Notes: generated from the sequence alone by a model not told the origin. 64,000 nucleotides of DNA from Fictibacillus aquaticus (GCF_002245695.1 NZ_NOII01000001.1:434001-498000); one strand, 5' to 3'. Numbered from the stretch's first letter, positions 47,774-58,637 are shown. Numbers and translations: made by a program.

Positions 47774-47780
47774 CACATGA

Positions 47781-48845
47781 TTACTTGCCTTGTTTTGACT
47801 TGAACTCTTCAAATTCTTTGTCTGTCTTAGGAACTGTAACTTCGCCATCGATGATTTTTTTCTCATACTCTTCAACCATCTTAAGCGCTTCTGCAGAAAC
47901 GTTTTCCTCTGTTGGCGCGATTCCGACTCCGTCCTTATCAAGACCGAATTCTACGATCTCGCCGCCAGGGAATTTTCCGTCCATTGCAAGCTTAGAAACT
48001 TCATAAACAGCTGTATCTACGCGTTTAACCATGGAAGTCAACGTTACGTTCTCAGGCATACCTTCTCCATGCTGGTCACGGTCAACACCGATTACCCAAA
48101 CATCCTTGCCGTTCTTCTTAAGGTTTTTCGCTTCTGTGAAGACACCCATTCCCGTTCCGCCAGCAGCGTGGTAGATGATGTCAGCGCCTTTGCCGTACAT
48201 TGTACCAGCGATCGCTTGTCCTTTTTCCGCTTTGTTGAAGTCCTCAGCGTACTGAACCATAACTTCAGCATTTGGGTTAGCAGCAAGTACGCCTGCTTTA
48301 AATCCGTTCTCGAACTTCTTGATTAGTTCACTGTTAACTCCGCCGACAAAGCCGACTTTGTTTGATTTAGTCTGAAGTCCAGCGATTAGACCTACAAGGA
48401 AAGATCCTTCATGCTCCTTGAACGTGATGCTTGCTACGTTTTTCTCTGGAACAACCATATCAACGATCGCAAGGTGAGCATCTTTTTTCTGCTGTGCAAC
48501 TTGCTTAACGTCTTCAGCCATAAGGAATCCAATACCGAAAATAAGATCGAAATCCTGACGGATAAGAGCGTTCAAGTTCGGCTTATAGTCACTCTGTGCG
48601 TTAGACTGCAGGTATTTGTAACCATTGTCTTTAACAAGAGAGTTGTCTTTTCCGAACTTTTGCATTCCTTCCCAAGCAGATTGGTTGAATGACTTATCGT
48701 CAACACCGCCAGTATCTGTAACCATGGCAACCTTGAAGTTGTCTTTCTTTCCTTCGCTGCCTCCTGATTTTTCATCTCCGCACCCTGCTAGAAGTGCTCC
48801 AGCTGTAAGCACTGAGCTTAGCATTAAAGCCATTTTCTTTTTCAT
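47781..48845 (-). CDS. nupN: BMP-family nucleoside-binding lipoprotein (NupN/YufN)
   Basis: 354 residues. Signal sequence with lipobox LLAGCGDE (lipid-anchored cysteine at about residue 22), then the BMP/Med-type periplasmic-binding fold ([38 protein letters not shown]-like [11 protein letters not shown]). Captures purine nucleosides (guanosine in B. subtilis) outside the membrane. First gene of the nup operon, downstream of the GntR gene. Confidence 0.93.
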   Translation of the reverse strand: MKKKMALMLSSVLTAGALLAGCGDEKSGGSEGKKDNFKVAMVTDTGGVDDKSFNQSAWEGMQKFGKDNSLVKDNGYKYLQSNAQSDYKPNLNALIRQDFDLIFGIGFLMAEDVKQVAQQKKDAHLAIVDMVVPEKNVASITFKEHEGSFLVGLIAGLQTKSNKVGFVGGVNSELIKKFENGFKAGVLAANPNAEVMVQYAEDFNKAEKGQAIAGTMYGKGADIIYHAAGGTGMGVFTEAKNLKKNGKDVWVIGVDRDQHGEGMPENVTLTSMVKRVDTAVYEVSKLAMDGKFPGGEIVEFGLDKDGVGIAPTEENVSAEALKMVEEYEKKIIDGEVTVPKTDKEFEEFKSKQGK

Positions 48846-48938
48846 GATTGATTTCCCCCTGAAATAATATTTGATGTAAAACCAAAACCGTAAATCAGTA
48901 CCCCTACCGAAAAATCACCTCCTAAAAAAGTGAACTTT

Positions 48939-49664
48939 TTAAAAGCGCTTTCGCACAACTGAAAACTGAAATTTATCAGCTCTAAAATAATTGCAAGAAT
49001 AAAGCACAGGCTCATCAAATTGGTCATAATGCATCTGCATGAGTGCGAGCATCGTTGACTTTTCGTCGCACTGAAGAATCTCTGAAATCTTGTCATGATA
49101 GCCGATCGGCTGAATATCAGCGACTGCGTACATGACTCTCTTGCCTGATTGTTTTTCCAGCATATCTAACAAGGATTGGTTCTCGTGAAGCCCTTTCATT
49201 GGAAAAATGTCGTATGGAACGAAATCTTCACAGAATACTACAGGCTCCTGATCAGCTGTCCGGACTCTTTCTACTCTCATCAATCCGTCCTGCAGCGGTT
49301 TGCTGAATTTCAGCTGCAGCTCTTCTGGGGCATCAATCTTCTCGGACGAAAGAAATATCGTTCCGGCCTGCCTGCCGCCTCTCTCAATCATCTCCGTTAC
49401 AGAAGACAATGCTTCAATACCAGCAGAAAAAAGTGCGCGTGTTCTCACGAATGTGCCGACACCATGTTTGCGGATGACAACGTTTTCATCTTCTAGGATT
49501 CTCAGCGCTTCTCTTAAAGTCGCGCGGCTGATACCGAGCTGGCGTGCAAGTTCAAATTCCGAAGGCAGCTTTTCACCTTCACTGTAAACACCGGCTTCGA
49601 TATCACTTTTAATTTTTTCTATCACTTTTACATAGAGAAGACGGTGATCCACTTTTATCGACAT
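48939..49664 (-). CDS. ymfC: GntR-family regulator (HutC subfamily, YmfC-like)
   Basis: 241 residues. N-terminal winged helix (about 8-75; GEKLPSEFELARQLGISRATLREALRILEDENVVIRKHGVGTFV, shown in part) and a C-terminal UTRA effector domain (about 95-235). Position after spoIIIE equals B. subtilis ymfC. It lies 93 bases upstream of nupN on the same strand, so control of the nucleoside transporter is a fair inference. A long AT-rich region without clear operators lies upstream. Confidence 0.85.
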   Translation of the reverse strand: MSIKVDHRLLYVKVIEKIKSDIEAGVYSEGEKLPSEFELARQLGISRATLREALRILEDENVVIRKHGVGTFVRTRALFSAGIEALSSVTEMIERGGRQAGTIFLSSEKIDAPEELQLKFSKPLQDGLMRVERVRTADQEPVVFCEDFVPYDIFPMKGLHENQSLLDMLEKQSGKRVMYAVADIQPIGYHDKISEILQCDEKSTMLALMQMHYDQFDEPVLYSCNYFRADKFQFSVVRKRF

Positions 49665-49840
49665 TCAACCATCACACCTTTGTCATGATGCCAAATTCTA
49701 AGACGTGTAAAGATATGTTAAGCATTTGACACGAATTCTTAATAATCGACATTAATATACCATTTCTAATCTTATAAATAAATACTATTTTTAGAAATTT
49801 TTAATATTGACAGACACTTACATTTCGGCTATTAAGTGCA

Positions 49841-49882
49841 AAAAAACACCGCTGCGGGGCTGATACCGCTGCGGTGTTTTTT
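49841..49882. terminator. Terminator of spoIIIE
   Basis: AAACACCGCTGCGG / CCGCTGCGGTGTTT stem with an eight-base loop and T-runs on both sides. Confidence 0.93.
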
Positions 49883-49883
49883 A

Positions 49884-52229
49884 TTATGAGGATGACGCTT
49901 CCCCAGTATGAATGCTGGAAATGAGAACCTCTCGAGGCTTGCTTCCTTCATAAGGGCCAACAATTCCTTTTGTTTCCATCACATCGATCAGTCTTGCTGC
50001 TCTGGCGTAGCCGACTCTGAACCTGCGCTGCAGCATAGATACAGAGGCGGTCTGCATGTCTACCACGAGCTTCACTGCATCTTCAAACAGTTCATCTTCA
50101 GCCTCCATAGATGGCTCTGCTTCTTCTGTCGGAATCATATCATTTTGATACTGCGCTTTCTGCTGCTGTATGCAATGTTCTACAACCTGTTCTGCTTCAG
50201 AATCTGACAGAAAAGCACCCTGCACCCGAACAGGCTTGGATGATCCTGCTGGCAGGTAAAGCATGTCCCCACGGCCTAAAAGCTTCTCTGCGCCTCCCAT
50301 ATCAAGGATTGTCCTTGAGTCTGTCTGAGAAGAAACGCTGAAGGCGATGCGTGATGGTATATTCGCTTTAATAACGCCCGTAATAACATCCACTGATGGC
50401 CGCTGAGTGGCGATGATTAAATGGATGCCTGCAGCACGGGCCATTTGAGCAAGTCTAGTAATGGCATCCTCAACGTCTCCTGAGGCGACCATCATGAGGT
50501 CGGCCAGCTCATCCACGATGACCACGATATAAGGAAGTTCAGGCTGTTTGGCATCGCTTTTTGCATTGTTCTTTCTGATGCTTTCGTTATATCCTTCAAT
50601 GTTTCTTGTTCCGCTGTGAGAGAACAGTTCGTATCGCCGCTCCATTTCCGATACAACTCTTTTCAGTGCCTGAGCAGCTTTTTTCGGCTCTGTAACGACA
50701 GGTGCAAGAAGATGCGGGATGCCGTTATACATGTTCAGTTCAACCATCTTCGGATCGATCATCATCATCTTCACTTCATGCGGCTTTGATTTCATCAAGA
50801 TGCTTGTGATGATGCCATTAATGCATACACTTTTCCCGCTCCCGGTTGCTCCCGCTACAAGAAGGTGAGGCATTTTTGAAAGATCACCGACAATCGGTTC
50901 ACCGGATATGTCCCTGCCCAGCCCGATGGCAAGCGGCGCTTTATTGTGCTGAAATTGCGGTGCTTCAAGCACTTCTCGTAAGCTGACCATGGCTACTTCC
51001 TGATTTGGGACCTCGATCCCTACTGCCGATTTGCCTGGAATCGGAGCTTCTATCCGGATATCCTTTGCCGCAAGGGCCAGTGCCAGATCATCGCTTAGGT
51101 TAACAATTTTGCTGACTTTTACCCCAGTATCCGGATAGACCTCATATTTAGTGACGGCAGGACCTAAATGGACTTTAGATACTTTGGCTTTTACTCCGAA
51201 ACTTTCAAATGTTTTTTCAAGTTTTCTTGCATTTTGCTTACTCGCTGAATACTGACGGTCTTTGTGGCTGTTATTCGATTTAGGCAGAAGCAGATAATCC
51301 ATCTGCGGAAGCACGTAATGTTCGTTCGTTACAGGTGGCTGTTCAAATTGAACGACCGGTTCACGGCTGGATGGTTCTTTCGCATCTTTAGCCTCAATAC
51401 TTTGTTCTTCATTTTGCCGTTGCTGTTCAAAGCCTCTTGCTGCGAATTTTAATTGTACGGCTGGCTCTGTCTGCTGAACATTTTGCATAAAATCTTCAAT
51501 CAAAAGCTCGTCTTCTTCAAGTTCGATGCTTTCTGCATATACCGGTTCAGCTTCTTCAGACTCATTTTTTTCTTCCCGCTCTTTCTTTTCAGCGGCACGG
51601 GTTTGTCTTTTTTGTTTTAATGTTTGATATGTATTCTTAACTATATTGCGTGCGCCATCCAGCATTTTTTTCAGCACGTCTGACAAGGATTTCCCCGTTA
51701 TGAGCACGATGCTAATAATCATTAGAAAGAAAATCACCATTTTTGTTCCTGAAGCAGCAAACAAAAAGTAGCTGAGCGCAAAACATATGGCGCCGATCAT
51801 TCCGCCGCCAAGATCTTTCAATGCAGTATCACCTTTCAGCTGCATCCAATAAAGATCCCAAGTATGATGTATCACAGAAGCATTTTTCCACTGGCCGCCA
51901 TTTGTCAGGTGTTCAAAAAGAGTCAGGTGGCTGAGCACTAAAAATGAACAAAAAAGAATATAGGCTCCTGCCAGCCTTCTTGACCATAATAGCGGCATCT
52001 TGCGGTGGATGATCAAATAGAGCGAGACTGCTGTCGTACCCGCCAATAACACACCGTACCATTCTCCGCTGAAAAACCGAAGAAAATGGACGAACGCAAG
52101 CCCGACATTGCCCATTTTGGCCATCGCCAGAAAAGTGAGTGCCAATAACGAAAGACCTGCTATTTCATATGTAAGCTGCTCTTTCCATGCTGAGGCTTTT
52201 TTTGATTTCTTTTTATTTTTTTTTCCCAT
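49884..52229 (-). CDS. spoIIIE: DNA translocase SpoIIIE (FtsK family)
   Basis: 781 residues. N-terminal four-helix membrane part (about 20-175), acidic/charged linker (about 200-300), then the RecA-like motor with Walker A GATGSGKS (about residue 468) and Walker [12 protein letters not shown], and the C-terminal gamma winged helix ([20 protein letters not shown]) that reads SRS sequences. It pumps the chromosome into the forespore. A shorter-linker FtsK/SftA is not in this window. Confidence 0.96.
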   Translation of the reverse strand: MGKKNKKKSKKASAWKEQLTYEIAGLSLLALTFLAMAKMGNVGLAFVHFLRFFSGEWYGVLLAGTTAVSLYLIIHRKMPLLWSRRLAGAYILFCSFLVLSHLTLFEHLTNGGQWKNASVIHHTWDLYWMQLKGDTALKDLGGGMIGAICFALSYFLFAASGTKMVIFFLMIISIVLITGKSLSDVLKKMLDGARNIVKNTYQTLKQKRQTRAAEKKEREEKNESEEAEPVYAESIELEEDELLIEDFMQNVQQTEPAVQLKFAARGFEQQRQNEEQSIEAKDAKEPSSREPVVQFEQPPVTNEHYVLPQMDYLLLPKSNNSHKDRQYSASKQNARKLEKTFESFGVKAKVSKVHLGPAVTKYEVYPDTGVKVSKIVNLSDDLALALAAKDIRIEAPIPGKSAVGIEVPNQEVAMVSLREVLEAPQFQHNKAPLAIGLGRDISGEPIVGDLSKMPHLLVAGATGSGKSVCINGIITSILMKSKPHEVKMMMIDPKMVELNMYNGIPHLLAPVVTEPKKAAQALKRVVSEMERRYELFSHSGTRNIEGYNESIRKNNAKSDAKQPELPYIVVIVDELADLMMVASGDVEDAITRLAQMARAAGIHLIIATQRPSVDVITGVIKANIPSRIAFSVSSQTDSRTILDMGGAEKLLGRGDMLYLPAGSSKPVRVQGAFLSDSEAEQVVEHCIQQQKAQYQNDMIPTEEAEPSMEAEDELFEDAVKLVVDMQTASVSMLQRRFRVGYARAARLIDVMETKGIVGPYEGSKPREVLISSIHTGEASSS

Positions 52230-52264
52230 AGTAACGATTCACCTCTTTATGTGTCTTGCCGCTG

Positions 52265-52301
52265 TAAAAAGAAAGCAGCAGCCTATGTGCATGCAGGCTG
52301 C
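52265..52301 (-). terminator. Probable terminator between ylzJ and spoIIIE
   Basis: Minus-strand GCAGCCT / AGGCTGC stem with a ten-base loop followed by TGCTTTCTTTTT; moderately T-rich. Confidence 0.55.
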
Positions 52302-52353
52302 CGGTCAAATGAAGCTTGATTAAGTATATCATAATAAAACTGCCTGCCGGCCA

Positions 52354-52563
52354 TCACTCTTTTATTACTGTTCCCGGCTGGCAATCTTCCATTAAAAAAT
52401 GTGAAGGATCGGTGCTCATCACACGGATGATCCGGTAAGAAGAGTTTTCATCTCTTTCTGCCAGCACAGGAATGCCATTATATAGAATAACATTCTGCGT
52501 TATCGGGCTGATTCCTTCTGGTTCTGGAAACATCAGCTCTTTCGGCATCATCGTATACCACAT
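52354..52563 (-). CDS. ylzJ: YlzJ-like small protein
   Basis: 69 residues, [17 protein letters not shown] start as in YlzJ. Predicted small beta-rich soluble protein of unknown function. Start overlaps the tepA stop by one base (TAATG), so translation is coupled to tepA. Confidence 0.85.
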   Translation of the reverse strand: MWYTMMPKELMFPEPEGISPITQNVILYNGIPVLAERDENSSYRIIRVMSTDPSHFLMEDCQPGTVIKE

Positions 52564-53336
52564 TATTGGATCACTTCCTTGCTTTCATCATCTCTATGCT
52601 GTTCGATTAAGCTGTTCAACTTTTTTAACGCTTGTCCGACCCCGCCGACCTCATCGATCAGTCCATATGCGACCGCATCTTTGCCGATGACATTCGTTCC
52701 GATATCCCTGGTCAGATTGCCTTTGGAAAACATCAGCTCTTTAAATTTCTCTTCTGTAATCCCAGAATGTGCGATCACAAAATTTATGACCCTCTCTTGC
52801 ATCTTATCAAGATATTCAAACGTCTGCGGAACACCGATCACAAGCCCTGTCAGTCTAACTGGGTGGATCGTCATCGTTGCTGTTTGTGCGATATAAGAAT
52901 AGTCTGCAGACACAGCGATTGGAACGCCGATGGAATGTCCCCCACCTAAGACAAGAGATACTGTTGGTTTTGATAATGAGGCAATCATTTCGGATATTGC
53001 GAGTCCTGCTTCCACATCACCGCCGACCGTGTTAAGGATGATAAGCACTCCTTCAATTTTCGGATTTTGTTCTATGGCGACTAGCTGCGGAATCAGATGT
53101 TCATATTTAGTTGTCTTGTTGTTAGGCGGAAGCTGAACATGCCCTTCAATCTGTCCTACAATCGTCAAACAGTGAATACTTGATCCTTCCATCTGCGGAA
53201 CATTTGTCTGTCCAAGAGTCTGAATTTTACTTAACAGGCTGCTTTGTTCAGATTCGTCTTTCTTTTCTGGACCCTCAGGCTTCGGCTCTTGAGGTACGTT
53301 TGGCTGTTCATCGTTAAAATTAGGCATATCTGGCAT
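52563..53336 (-). CDS. tepA: ClpP-like protein TepA (translocation-enhancing)
   Basis: 257 residues, crotonase/ClpP-like fold. N-terminal acidic, P/E/Q-rich tail (about 1-40), then the serine-protease region with [11 protein letters not shown] (candidate nucleophile Ser) and [10 protein letters not shown] (candidate His). In B. subtilis TepA is cytosolic, affects protein secretion and is also reported to degrade small acid-soluble spore proteins. AGAGGGG precedes the ATG. Confidence 0.9.
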   Translation of the reverse strand: MPDMPNFNDEQPNVPQEPKPEGPEKKDESEQSSLLSKIQTLGQTNVPQMEGSSIHCLTIVGQIEGHVQLPPNNKTTKYEHLIPQLVAIEQNPKIEGVLIILNTVGGDVEAGLAISEMIASLSKPTVSLVLGGGHSIGVPIAVSADYSYIAQTATMTIHPVRLTGLVIGVPQTFEYLDKMQERVINFVIAHSGITEEKFKELMFSKGNLTRDIGTNVIGKDAVAYGLIDEVGGVGQALKKLNSLIEQHRDDESKEVIQ

Positions 53337-53430
53337 GTTGATTTTCCCCTCTGCTCATTTTCTTATAGTATGAGCCCGTGAGGACCGCCGCATACACAGA
53401 AGCTTTATTGTACAAAAGCCGCAGCAGAAT

Positions 53431-53457
53431 AAAAAAATCCGCTATAAGCGGATTTTT
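53431..53457. terminator. Terminator of rnjB
   Basis: AAAAATCCGCT / AGCGGATTTTT stem with an ATA loop between rnjB and tepA. Confidence 0.9.
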
Positions 53458-53461
53458 CACT

Positions 53462-55129
53462 TTAGATTTCCATGATGATCGGCATGATCATAGGACGTCT
53501 TCTTGTTTTATCAAAGAGGAAATGAGCAAGAGAATCTCGAATGTTCGACTTAAGAGACGACCACTCCTTCACTTTCTCAGCCATGCATTTATCAAGAACC
53601 TGCTTGACGAGCTCGTTGGCTTGCTGCAGGAGAGCTTCGCTTTCTCTGACATATACGAATCCTCTGGAGATAATTTCAGGACCAGAAATGATTTGATGTG
53701 TGGCTTTGCTGATCGTCACTACCACGACCATGATACCGTCCTGTGAAAGCAGTTTGCGGTCTCGAAGAACGATGTTCCCGATGTCGCCTACACCCTTACC
53801 ATCTACAAGGATGTTGCCAGACGGCACCTTGCCCTGCTTTCTGCCTTCACCCCCGGCAAATTCTATAACTTCGCCTTTATCCACGATAAAAATATTTTCT
53901 GCCGCGACGCCAGTCTGAACGGCCAGTTTTTGGTGAGCCTTCTGCATGCGGTACTCACCATGTACAGGCATAAAATATTTCGGCTTCATAAGAGTCAGCA
54001 TCAGCTTGAGCTCTTCCTGGCTTCCATGGCCGGACACATGAACTTTTTTCTGGCCGAAAATCACGTCAGCACCTGTTCTCATAAGCTTATCTACAATACG
54101 TGCTACAGCAGTCTCGTTGCCTGGGATAGGTGTTGCGGCGATGATGACCGTGTCACTCTGGCGCAGCGTGATCTGGCGGTGCATCCCGTTTGCCATGCGC
54201 GAAAGGGCTGCCATGGATTCGCCTTGACTGCCTGTTGTTAAAATCGCCACCCGGTCTTCACGGTAATCGTTAATTGAATCTACAGGAATTATCAAGTCTT
54301 TTTCCATCGTCAAATAGCCGAGCTGAGTAGCGATATCCACTACTTTTACCATGCTTCTTCCTGAAACGGCGATCTTGCGGTTCGTCTTTGCTGCTGCATC
54401 AAGTACCTGCTGAACGCGGTGCACGTTTGATGCGAAAGAAGCAATAATGATGCGGCCCTTTGCGTTGCGGAACGCTTCGACTATTTCCTTGCCGACTGTT
54501 TCTTCAGAGCCCGTTGCACCAGGCCTTTCAGCGTTCGTGCTGTCTGAAAGGAGACAGAGCACTCCTTTTTCAGCAAGAGCACTGATCTTGTGGAACTCAG
54601 TATGCTTTCCGTCGATTGGAGTATGATCAATCTTAAAATCTCCCGTATTCACGATGATTCCCTGTGACGTGTGAATCGCTATACCTACTGAATCGGGGAT
54701 GCTGTGATTGGTTCCAAAAAACGTGACTTTAGCGCTTTCAAACTCCGCGACAGTATTCGAGTCAATGAGTTCTAAAGAAGAAGAACCAAGGATGCCTGCT
54801 TCTTTTAGTTTCGCCTCAACGAGTCCAAGTGTCAGTCTCGTTCCAAAAACTTTAACAGGTACCTGCTTCAGTATGTACGGGAGGCCTCCAATATGGTCTT
54901 CGTGGGCATGAGTAAGAAAAATCCCTTTTACACGGTCGAGGTTTTCAGAAAGATAACTGACATCGGGAATAACGATATCAATCCCGAGCATGTCCTCCTG
55001 CGGAAACATTAGACCTGCATCCATTACAAAAATTTCTTCCCCAGTGTCAACTACATACATGTTTTTGCCGATTTCGCCTACACCGCCCAAGGCGAATACT
55101 TTAATTTTCTCTTTATTCTGTTTTGACAA
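53462..55129 (-). CDS. rnjB: Ribonuclease J2
   Basis: 555 residues, metallo-beta-lactamase/beta-CASP ribonuclease. The metal motif HAHEDH is visible in FLTHAHEDHIGGLPY (about residue 76); beta-CASP features (SDSTNAERPG, GSQGE and SGHGSQEEL) follow; C-terminal RNase J domain ends the chain. Assigned J2 by position near tepA-spoIIIE. Start is TTG with AGGAGG nine bases upstream. Confidence 0.93.
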   Translation of the reverse strand: MSKQNKEKIKVFALGGVGEIGKNMYVVDTGEEIFVMDAGLMFPQEDMLGIDIVIPDVSYLSENLDRVKGIFLTHAHEDHIGGLPYILKQVPVKVFGTRLTLGLVEAKLKEAGILGSSSLELIDSNTVAEFESAKVTFFGTNHSIPDSVGIAIHTSQGIIVNTGDFKIDHTPIDGKHTEFHKISALAEKGVLCLLSDSTNAERPGATGSEETVGKEIVEAFRNAKGRIIIASFASNVHRVQQVLDAAAKTNRKIAVSGRSMVKVVDIATQLGYLTMEKDLIIPVDSINDYREDRVAILTTGSQGESMAALSRMANGMHRQITLRQSDTVIIAATPIPGNETAVARIVDKLMRTGADVIFGQKKVHVSGHGSQEELKLMLTLMKPKYFMPVHGEYRMQKAHQKLAVQTGVAAENIFIVDKGEVIEFAGGEGRKQGKVPSGNILVDGKGVGDIGNIVLRDRKLLSQDGIMVVVVTISKATHQIISGPEIISRGFVYVRESEALLQQANELVKQVLDKCMAEKVKEWSSLKSNIRDSLAHFLFDKTRRRPMIMPIIMEI

Positions 55130-55302
55130 TTTGTATAATCCTCCTATGCTGTATAAAAAAATGAAACCCGCTCACGTCACTTGCTCCTATTATATCCCAC
55201 AATGAAAACCGAAAACAAGAAAAGAAGATTTATTTTGTTTAAGAATTCCCAAACTTTTTCATTAAAAGCACAGGCTAAAGTACAGAATATCCTGGCAAAA
55301 AT

Positions 55303-55353
55303 CAAAAAAGCTGTCCAAACGGGTCATGTTAGATGACCGTTTGGACAGCTTTT
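55303..55353 (-). terminator. Terminator of the dpaA-dapA cluster
   Basis: AAGCTGTCCAAACGG paired with CCGTTTGGACAGCTT, a 15-base stem with further inner pairing, followed by TTTTTTGATTTTT on the minus strand. Confidence 0.92.
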
Positions 55354-55355
55354 GC

Positions 55356-56228
55356 TTAAACGATATTCTGCAGTACGGCAGATAGTGATTTTCTTTCGTT
55401 TTCGTCTAGAGGCAATAGAGGCAGTCTTACTCCTCCGACGTCAAGTCCTTTAAGCTGAAGAGCCGTTTTAACCGGCGCCGGGCTTGGTGCTTTAAACATC
55501 TCGTTCATGACTGGAAGAAGACGGCGGTGAAGAGAAGCCGCATCCTTTACATTCCCTGCCTTAAACAGCGAGATCATCTCCTGCATCTCATTGCCGATCA
55601 CATGGGAAGCAACTGATACAATTCCTGATGCTCCAATGGCAAGAGACGGCAGTGTCAGGCTGTCATCTCCGCAGTACAAAAGAAAGTCTTCTCGTGTCTC
55701 TTCAATGACAGCTGCCATGTTATCAAGGTTTCCTCCTGCATCCTTCAGTGCCGTAATGTTCGGAATGTCGGCCAGCCTTTTCACAGTATCAACTGAAAAA
55801 GAGACGACCGTACGCCCAGGAACGTTATAAGCCATTACCGGAATAGAAACAGACTCCGCTATCGCTTTATAATGGGCGACGATTCCAGCCTGGCTTGGCT
55901 TATTATAATAAGGGGCTACGATCATGATCGCATCTGCACCTTCAGCTTCAGCCTTTTTTGAAAGCTCGATCGATGCTCTCGTGTTATTGCTGCCTGTTCC
56001 AGCAATAACAGGAGCCTTTCCGTCAACTGTCTTAACGACATGACGCAGCAAGGCGATCTTTTCTTCATTCGTCAACGTCGGCGATTCACCTGTCGTACCA
56101 GCTACAACAAGGCTGTCACTGCCGTTATTGAGAAGATGGCGGATCAGTTTAGTTGTCCTGTTCAGGTCAATGTTTCCTTTACTATCGAACGGAGTGACCA
56201 TCGCAGTACTGATATTGCCAAAATTCAT
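55356..56228 (-). CDS. dapA: 4-hydroxy-tetrahydrodipicolinate synthase
   Basis: 290 residues, class I aldolase barrel condensing pyruvate with aspartate semialdehyde. Family marks: GTTGESPTL (about residue 43), YNVPGRT with the catalytic tyrosine, and the Schiff-base lysine in ITALKDAGG (about residue 160). Product feeds lysine, peptidoglycan and, in the mother cell, dipicolinate made by DpaAB from the same cluster. Confidence 0.96.
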   Translation of the reverse strand: MNFGNISTAMVTPFDSKGNIDLNRTTKLIRHLLNNGSDSLVVAGTTGESPTLTNEEKIALLRHVVKTVDGKAPVIAGTGSNNTRASIELSKKAEAEGADAIMIVAPYYNKPSQAGIVAHYKAIAESVSIPVMAYNVPGRTVVSFSVDTVKRLADIPNITALKDAGGNLDNMAAVIEETREDFLLYCGDDSLTLPSLAIGASGIVSVASHVIGNEMQEMISLFKAGNVKDAASLHRRLLPVMNEMFKAPSPAPVKTALQLKGLDVGGVRLPLLPLDENERKSLSAVLQNIV

Positions 56229-56243
56229 TTATCAACACTCCCC

Positions 56244-57506
56244 TTAATGCTCTTTAAAATGCTGTTCTACTATTTTATATAAACCTTCATTGTATTCCTG
56301 GTCAAGACGGAATGTATGGTGCAGAGCATTTACAGCTTCTACTAGATTCTCTCTTTTCACAAGCACCCAGATAGTCGTGTGTGAGTCTGCAGACTGAAGG
56401 ATCGGAATGTTCCTTGACGATAGAGCTTCCACGATGGCTGCTGTAACACCCGGTGTTCCGGCAATTCCTGCGCCAACAGCAGAAACCTTCGCACAGTCCC
56501 TCGTAACATGCGGTTCATATCCTAAAGACCGGAGTTTTTCGACCGCTTTATCTGTCATTTCCTCCATCACAGTATAGACCACGCCCATCGGACTGATGTT
56601 GATAAAATCAACCGATATTAATTCCTGTGCCATCGCCTTAAACACATGCGTCTGAAGGTCGTACTGCCCGTCTTTTGCAAGCACTTTAATCTGAGTGATG
56701 TTAGACACATGTGCGATACCGGTTATGACAGAGTCCTGAACATCCTTTCCAGGACCGCCCTTTGTCATAGAAGTGACGAGCGTTCCGGGCATATCAGAAT
56801 AAGTAGAACGGATGCGCAGAGGGATTTTCGCCTGCATCGCGATTTCCACTGCACGTGGATGGATCACCTTAGCTCCCTGATAAGCCATATTACAGATCTC
56901 ATTGTACGTGACAATAGAAAGGGGCCGGGCGTCTTTCACGATCCTTGGATCTGCTGTCATCACGCCCTCAACATCAGTAAAAATGTCAATCCATTCCGCG
57001 TTAAGCGCGGCACCGAGAGCACTTGCCGATGTATCGCTCCCGCCTCTGCCAAGTGTGGTTACGTCACCGTTTTTAGCCTGACCTTGGAAACCTGCCACAA
57101 CGACAACGTCATGAATGGAGAGCTCTTTTTTCAGTCTGTCACATTTCATATCAAGAATGCGGGAATTCCCGTGATCTTCATTTGTTCTAAAACCTGCCTG
57201 AGGACCAGTCAAAGCCGCTGCGGAGAGCCCGCTTTCGTTTAATAGACTTGAAAAAACGACTGAGGAAATAATTTCCCCGCACGAAAGCAGCAAATCGTAT
57301 TCACGGCGGGATATGCGCGCAGCTCCGCCCGCTAAAGAAAGAAGCGTGTCAGTTGCGTACGGGTCCCCGCTCCTGCCCATGGCAGATACTACACAAACGA
57401 CTTTGTACCCTTCTTTAACTGCTTTTTTAATATGGCCGAGTGCTTTTTCTCTTCCTGCTTCTTCTTTTAAGGAAGTGCCGCCGAACTTTTGCACCACGAT
57501 TTTCAT
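56244..57506 (-). CDS. dapG: Aspartokinase I
   Basis: 420 residues, monofunctional aspartate kinase. KFGGTSL at the start, SCGEIISS, TLGRGGSDTSA in the kinase domain, and two C-terminal ACT domains (about 265-400) for allosteric control. In B. subtilis DapG is the diaminopimelate-sensitive isozyme, fitting its place in the dpa-asd-dapG-dapA cluster. AAGAAGGTG precedes the ATG. Confidence 0.95.
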   Translation of the reverse strand: MKIVVQKFGGTSLKEEAGREKALGHIKKAVKEGYKVVCVVSAMGRSGDPYATDTLLSLAGGAARISRREYDLLLSCGEIISSVVFSSLLNESGLSAAALTGPQAGFRTNEDHGNSRILDMKCDRLKKELSIHDVVVVAGFQGQAKNGDVTTLGRGGSDTSASALGAALNAEWIDIFTDVEGVMTADPRIVKDARPLSIVTYNEICNMAYQGAKVIHPRAVEIAMQAKIPLRIRSTYSDMPGTLVTSMTKGGPGKDVQDSVITGIAHVSNITQIKVLAKDGQYDLQTHVFKAMAQELISVDFINISPMGVVYTVMEEMTDKAVEKLRSLGYEPHVTRDCAKVSAVGAGIAGTPGVTAAIVEALSSRNIPILQSADSHTTIWVLVKRENLVEAVNALHHTFRLDQEYNEGLYKIVEQHFKEH

Positions 57507-57530
57507 TTTGGTTACACCTTCTTTTTGGTT

Positions 57531-58574
57531 TTAAAGCAATCCTAGTTTCAGAAGACTTTCTGCGATCTGCACTGAATTCCAAGCCGCACCTTTAAGCAGG
57601 TTATCGGAAACAATCCACATGTGGAACGCTTTGTCGCTGTCTGGGTCTTTACGGATACGGCCGACAAAAACATCCGGCAATCCGACTGAAGCAGCCGGCA
57701 TCGGATAAATCTGTTCTTCAGGGCTGTCCTGAAGCGTTATACCTTCAGCAGCTGATAATATATCTCTTATTTCTTGAACGGACGCGCCAGCTTTTTCAAA
57801 TTCAGCGTACAATGACTCGGAATGGCCCGTTACAACTGGAAGACGTACGCATGTTGCTGAAATATGAAGGTCTTCCAAATGCATGATTTTTTTTGTTTCA
57901 TTCATCATTTTCATTTCTTCGTAAGTAAACCCGTTTTCTTGAAACAGGTCAATTTGCGGAATTGCGTTGAAAGCAATCTGATAGTGTTTCTTATCTGATC
58001 CGCATGGAAGGATTTCAGGAGTGAAGTCCTTGTCTTCAAGAATTGCTTTCGCCTGGCTCTTAAGCTCTTCTATTGCTTTAGCTCCTGCACCGGAAACTGC
58101 CTGATACGTAGATACAACTACCTTTTTCAGGCCGAGCTTTTCATGCAGCGGCTTAAGTGCAGCAACCATCTGGATGGTCGAGCAGTTAGGATTCGCGATA
58201 ATGCCTTTATGGTTCAAAAGATCATTCTCGTTCACTTCCGGAACAACGAGAGGCACTTCAGGGTCCATGCGGAACGCACTTGTATTATCTACGACGATCG
58301 CACCGCGTTTTACCGCTTCGTGAGCCAGTGCTTTTGATACAGAGCCTCCAGCAGAGAACAATGCTAGGTGAACGCCTTCAAATGCAGCAGGAGTCGCCTC
58401 CTCCACGGTGTATGACTTGCCTTTAAATTCTATTACCTGGCCTGCTGAGCGTCTGCTCGCAAGAAGAGTGAGCTTTTCAAACGGGAATTTTTTTTGTTCT
58501 AGTGTGTTCAGCATCTGCTGTCCAACCGCACCAGTCGCTCCGACAACTGCGATATGCAATGGTTTGCTGCTCAT
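57531..58574 (-). CDS. asd: Aspartate-semialdehyde dehydrogenase
   Basis: 347 residues. N-terminal nucleotide-binding fold (VVGATGAVGQQML, about residue 10), catalytic cysteine in ANPNCSTIQM (about residue 127), and substrate residues around RLPVVTGHSE. Makes aspartate semialdehyde from aspartyl phosphate, the product of DapG. Start at ATG 58574 after AAAGGAG; an earlier frame to 58622 is not conserved. Confidence 0.96.
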   Translation of the reverse strand: MSSKPLHIAVVGATGAVGQQMLNTLEQKKFPFEKLTLLASRRSAGQVIEFKGKSYTVEEATPAAFEGVHLALFSAGGSVSKALAHEAVKRGAIVVDNTSAFRMDPEVPLVVPEVNENDLLNHKGIIANPNCSTIQMVAALKPLHEKLGLKKVVVSTYQAVSGAGAKAIEELKSQAKAILEDKDFTPEILPCGSDKKHYQIAFNAIPQIDLFQENGFTYEEMKMMNETKKIMHLEDLHISATCVRLPVVTGHSESLYAEFEKAGASVQEIRDILSAAEGITLQDSPEEQIYPMPAASVGLPDVFVGRIRKDPDSDKAFHMWIVSDNLLKGAAWNSVQIAESLLKLGLL

Positions 58575-58637
58575 TTTACAAAACTCCTTTTTTGTTCTGT
58601 TACGCTTGCCGCTTCTTTGCATAAAAATGCAGCAATA

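Noticed and set aside
56646-57242. A 198-codon open frame on the plus strand inside dapG
   Set aside because: Lies wholly antisense to a well-supported aspartokinase gene, has no ribosome-binding site and a composition (many Cys, His, Arg) typical of shadow frames.
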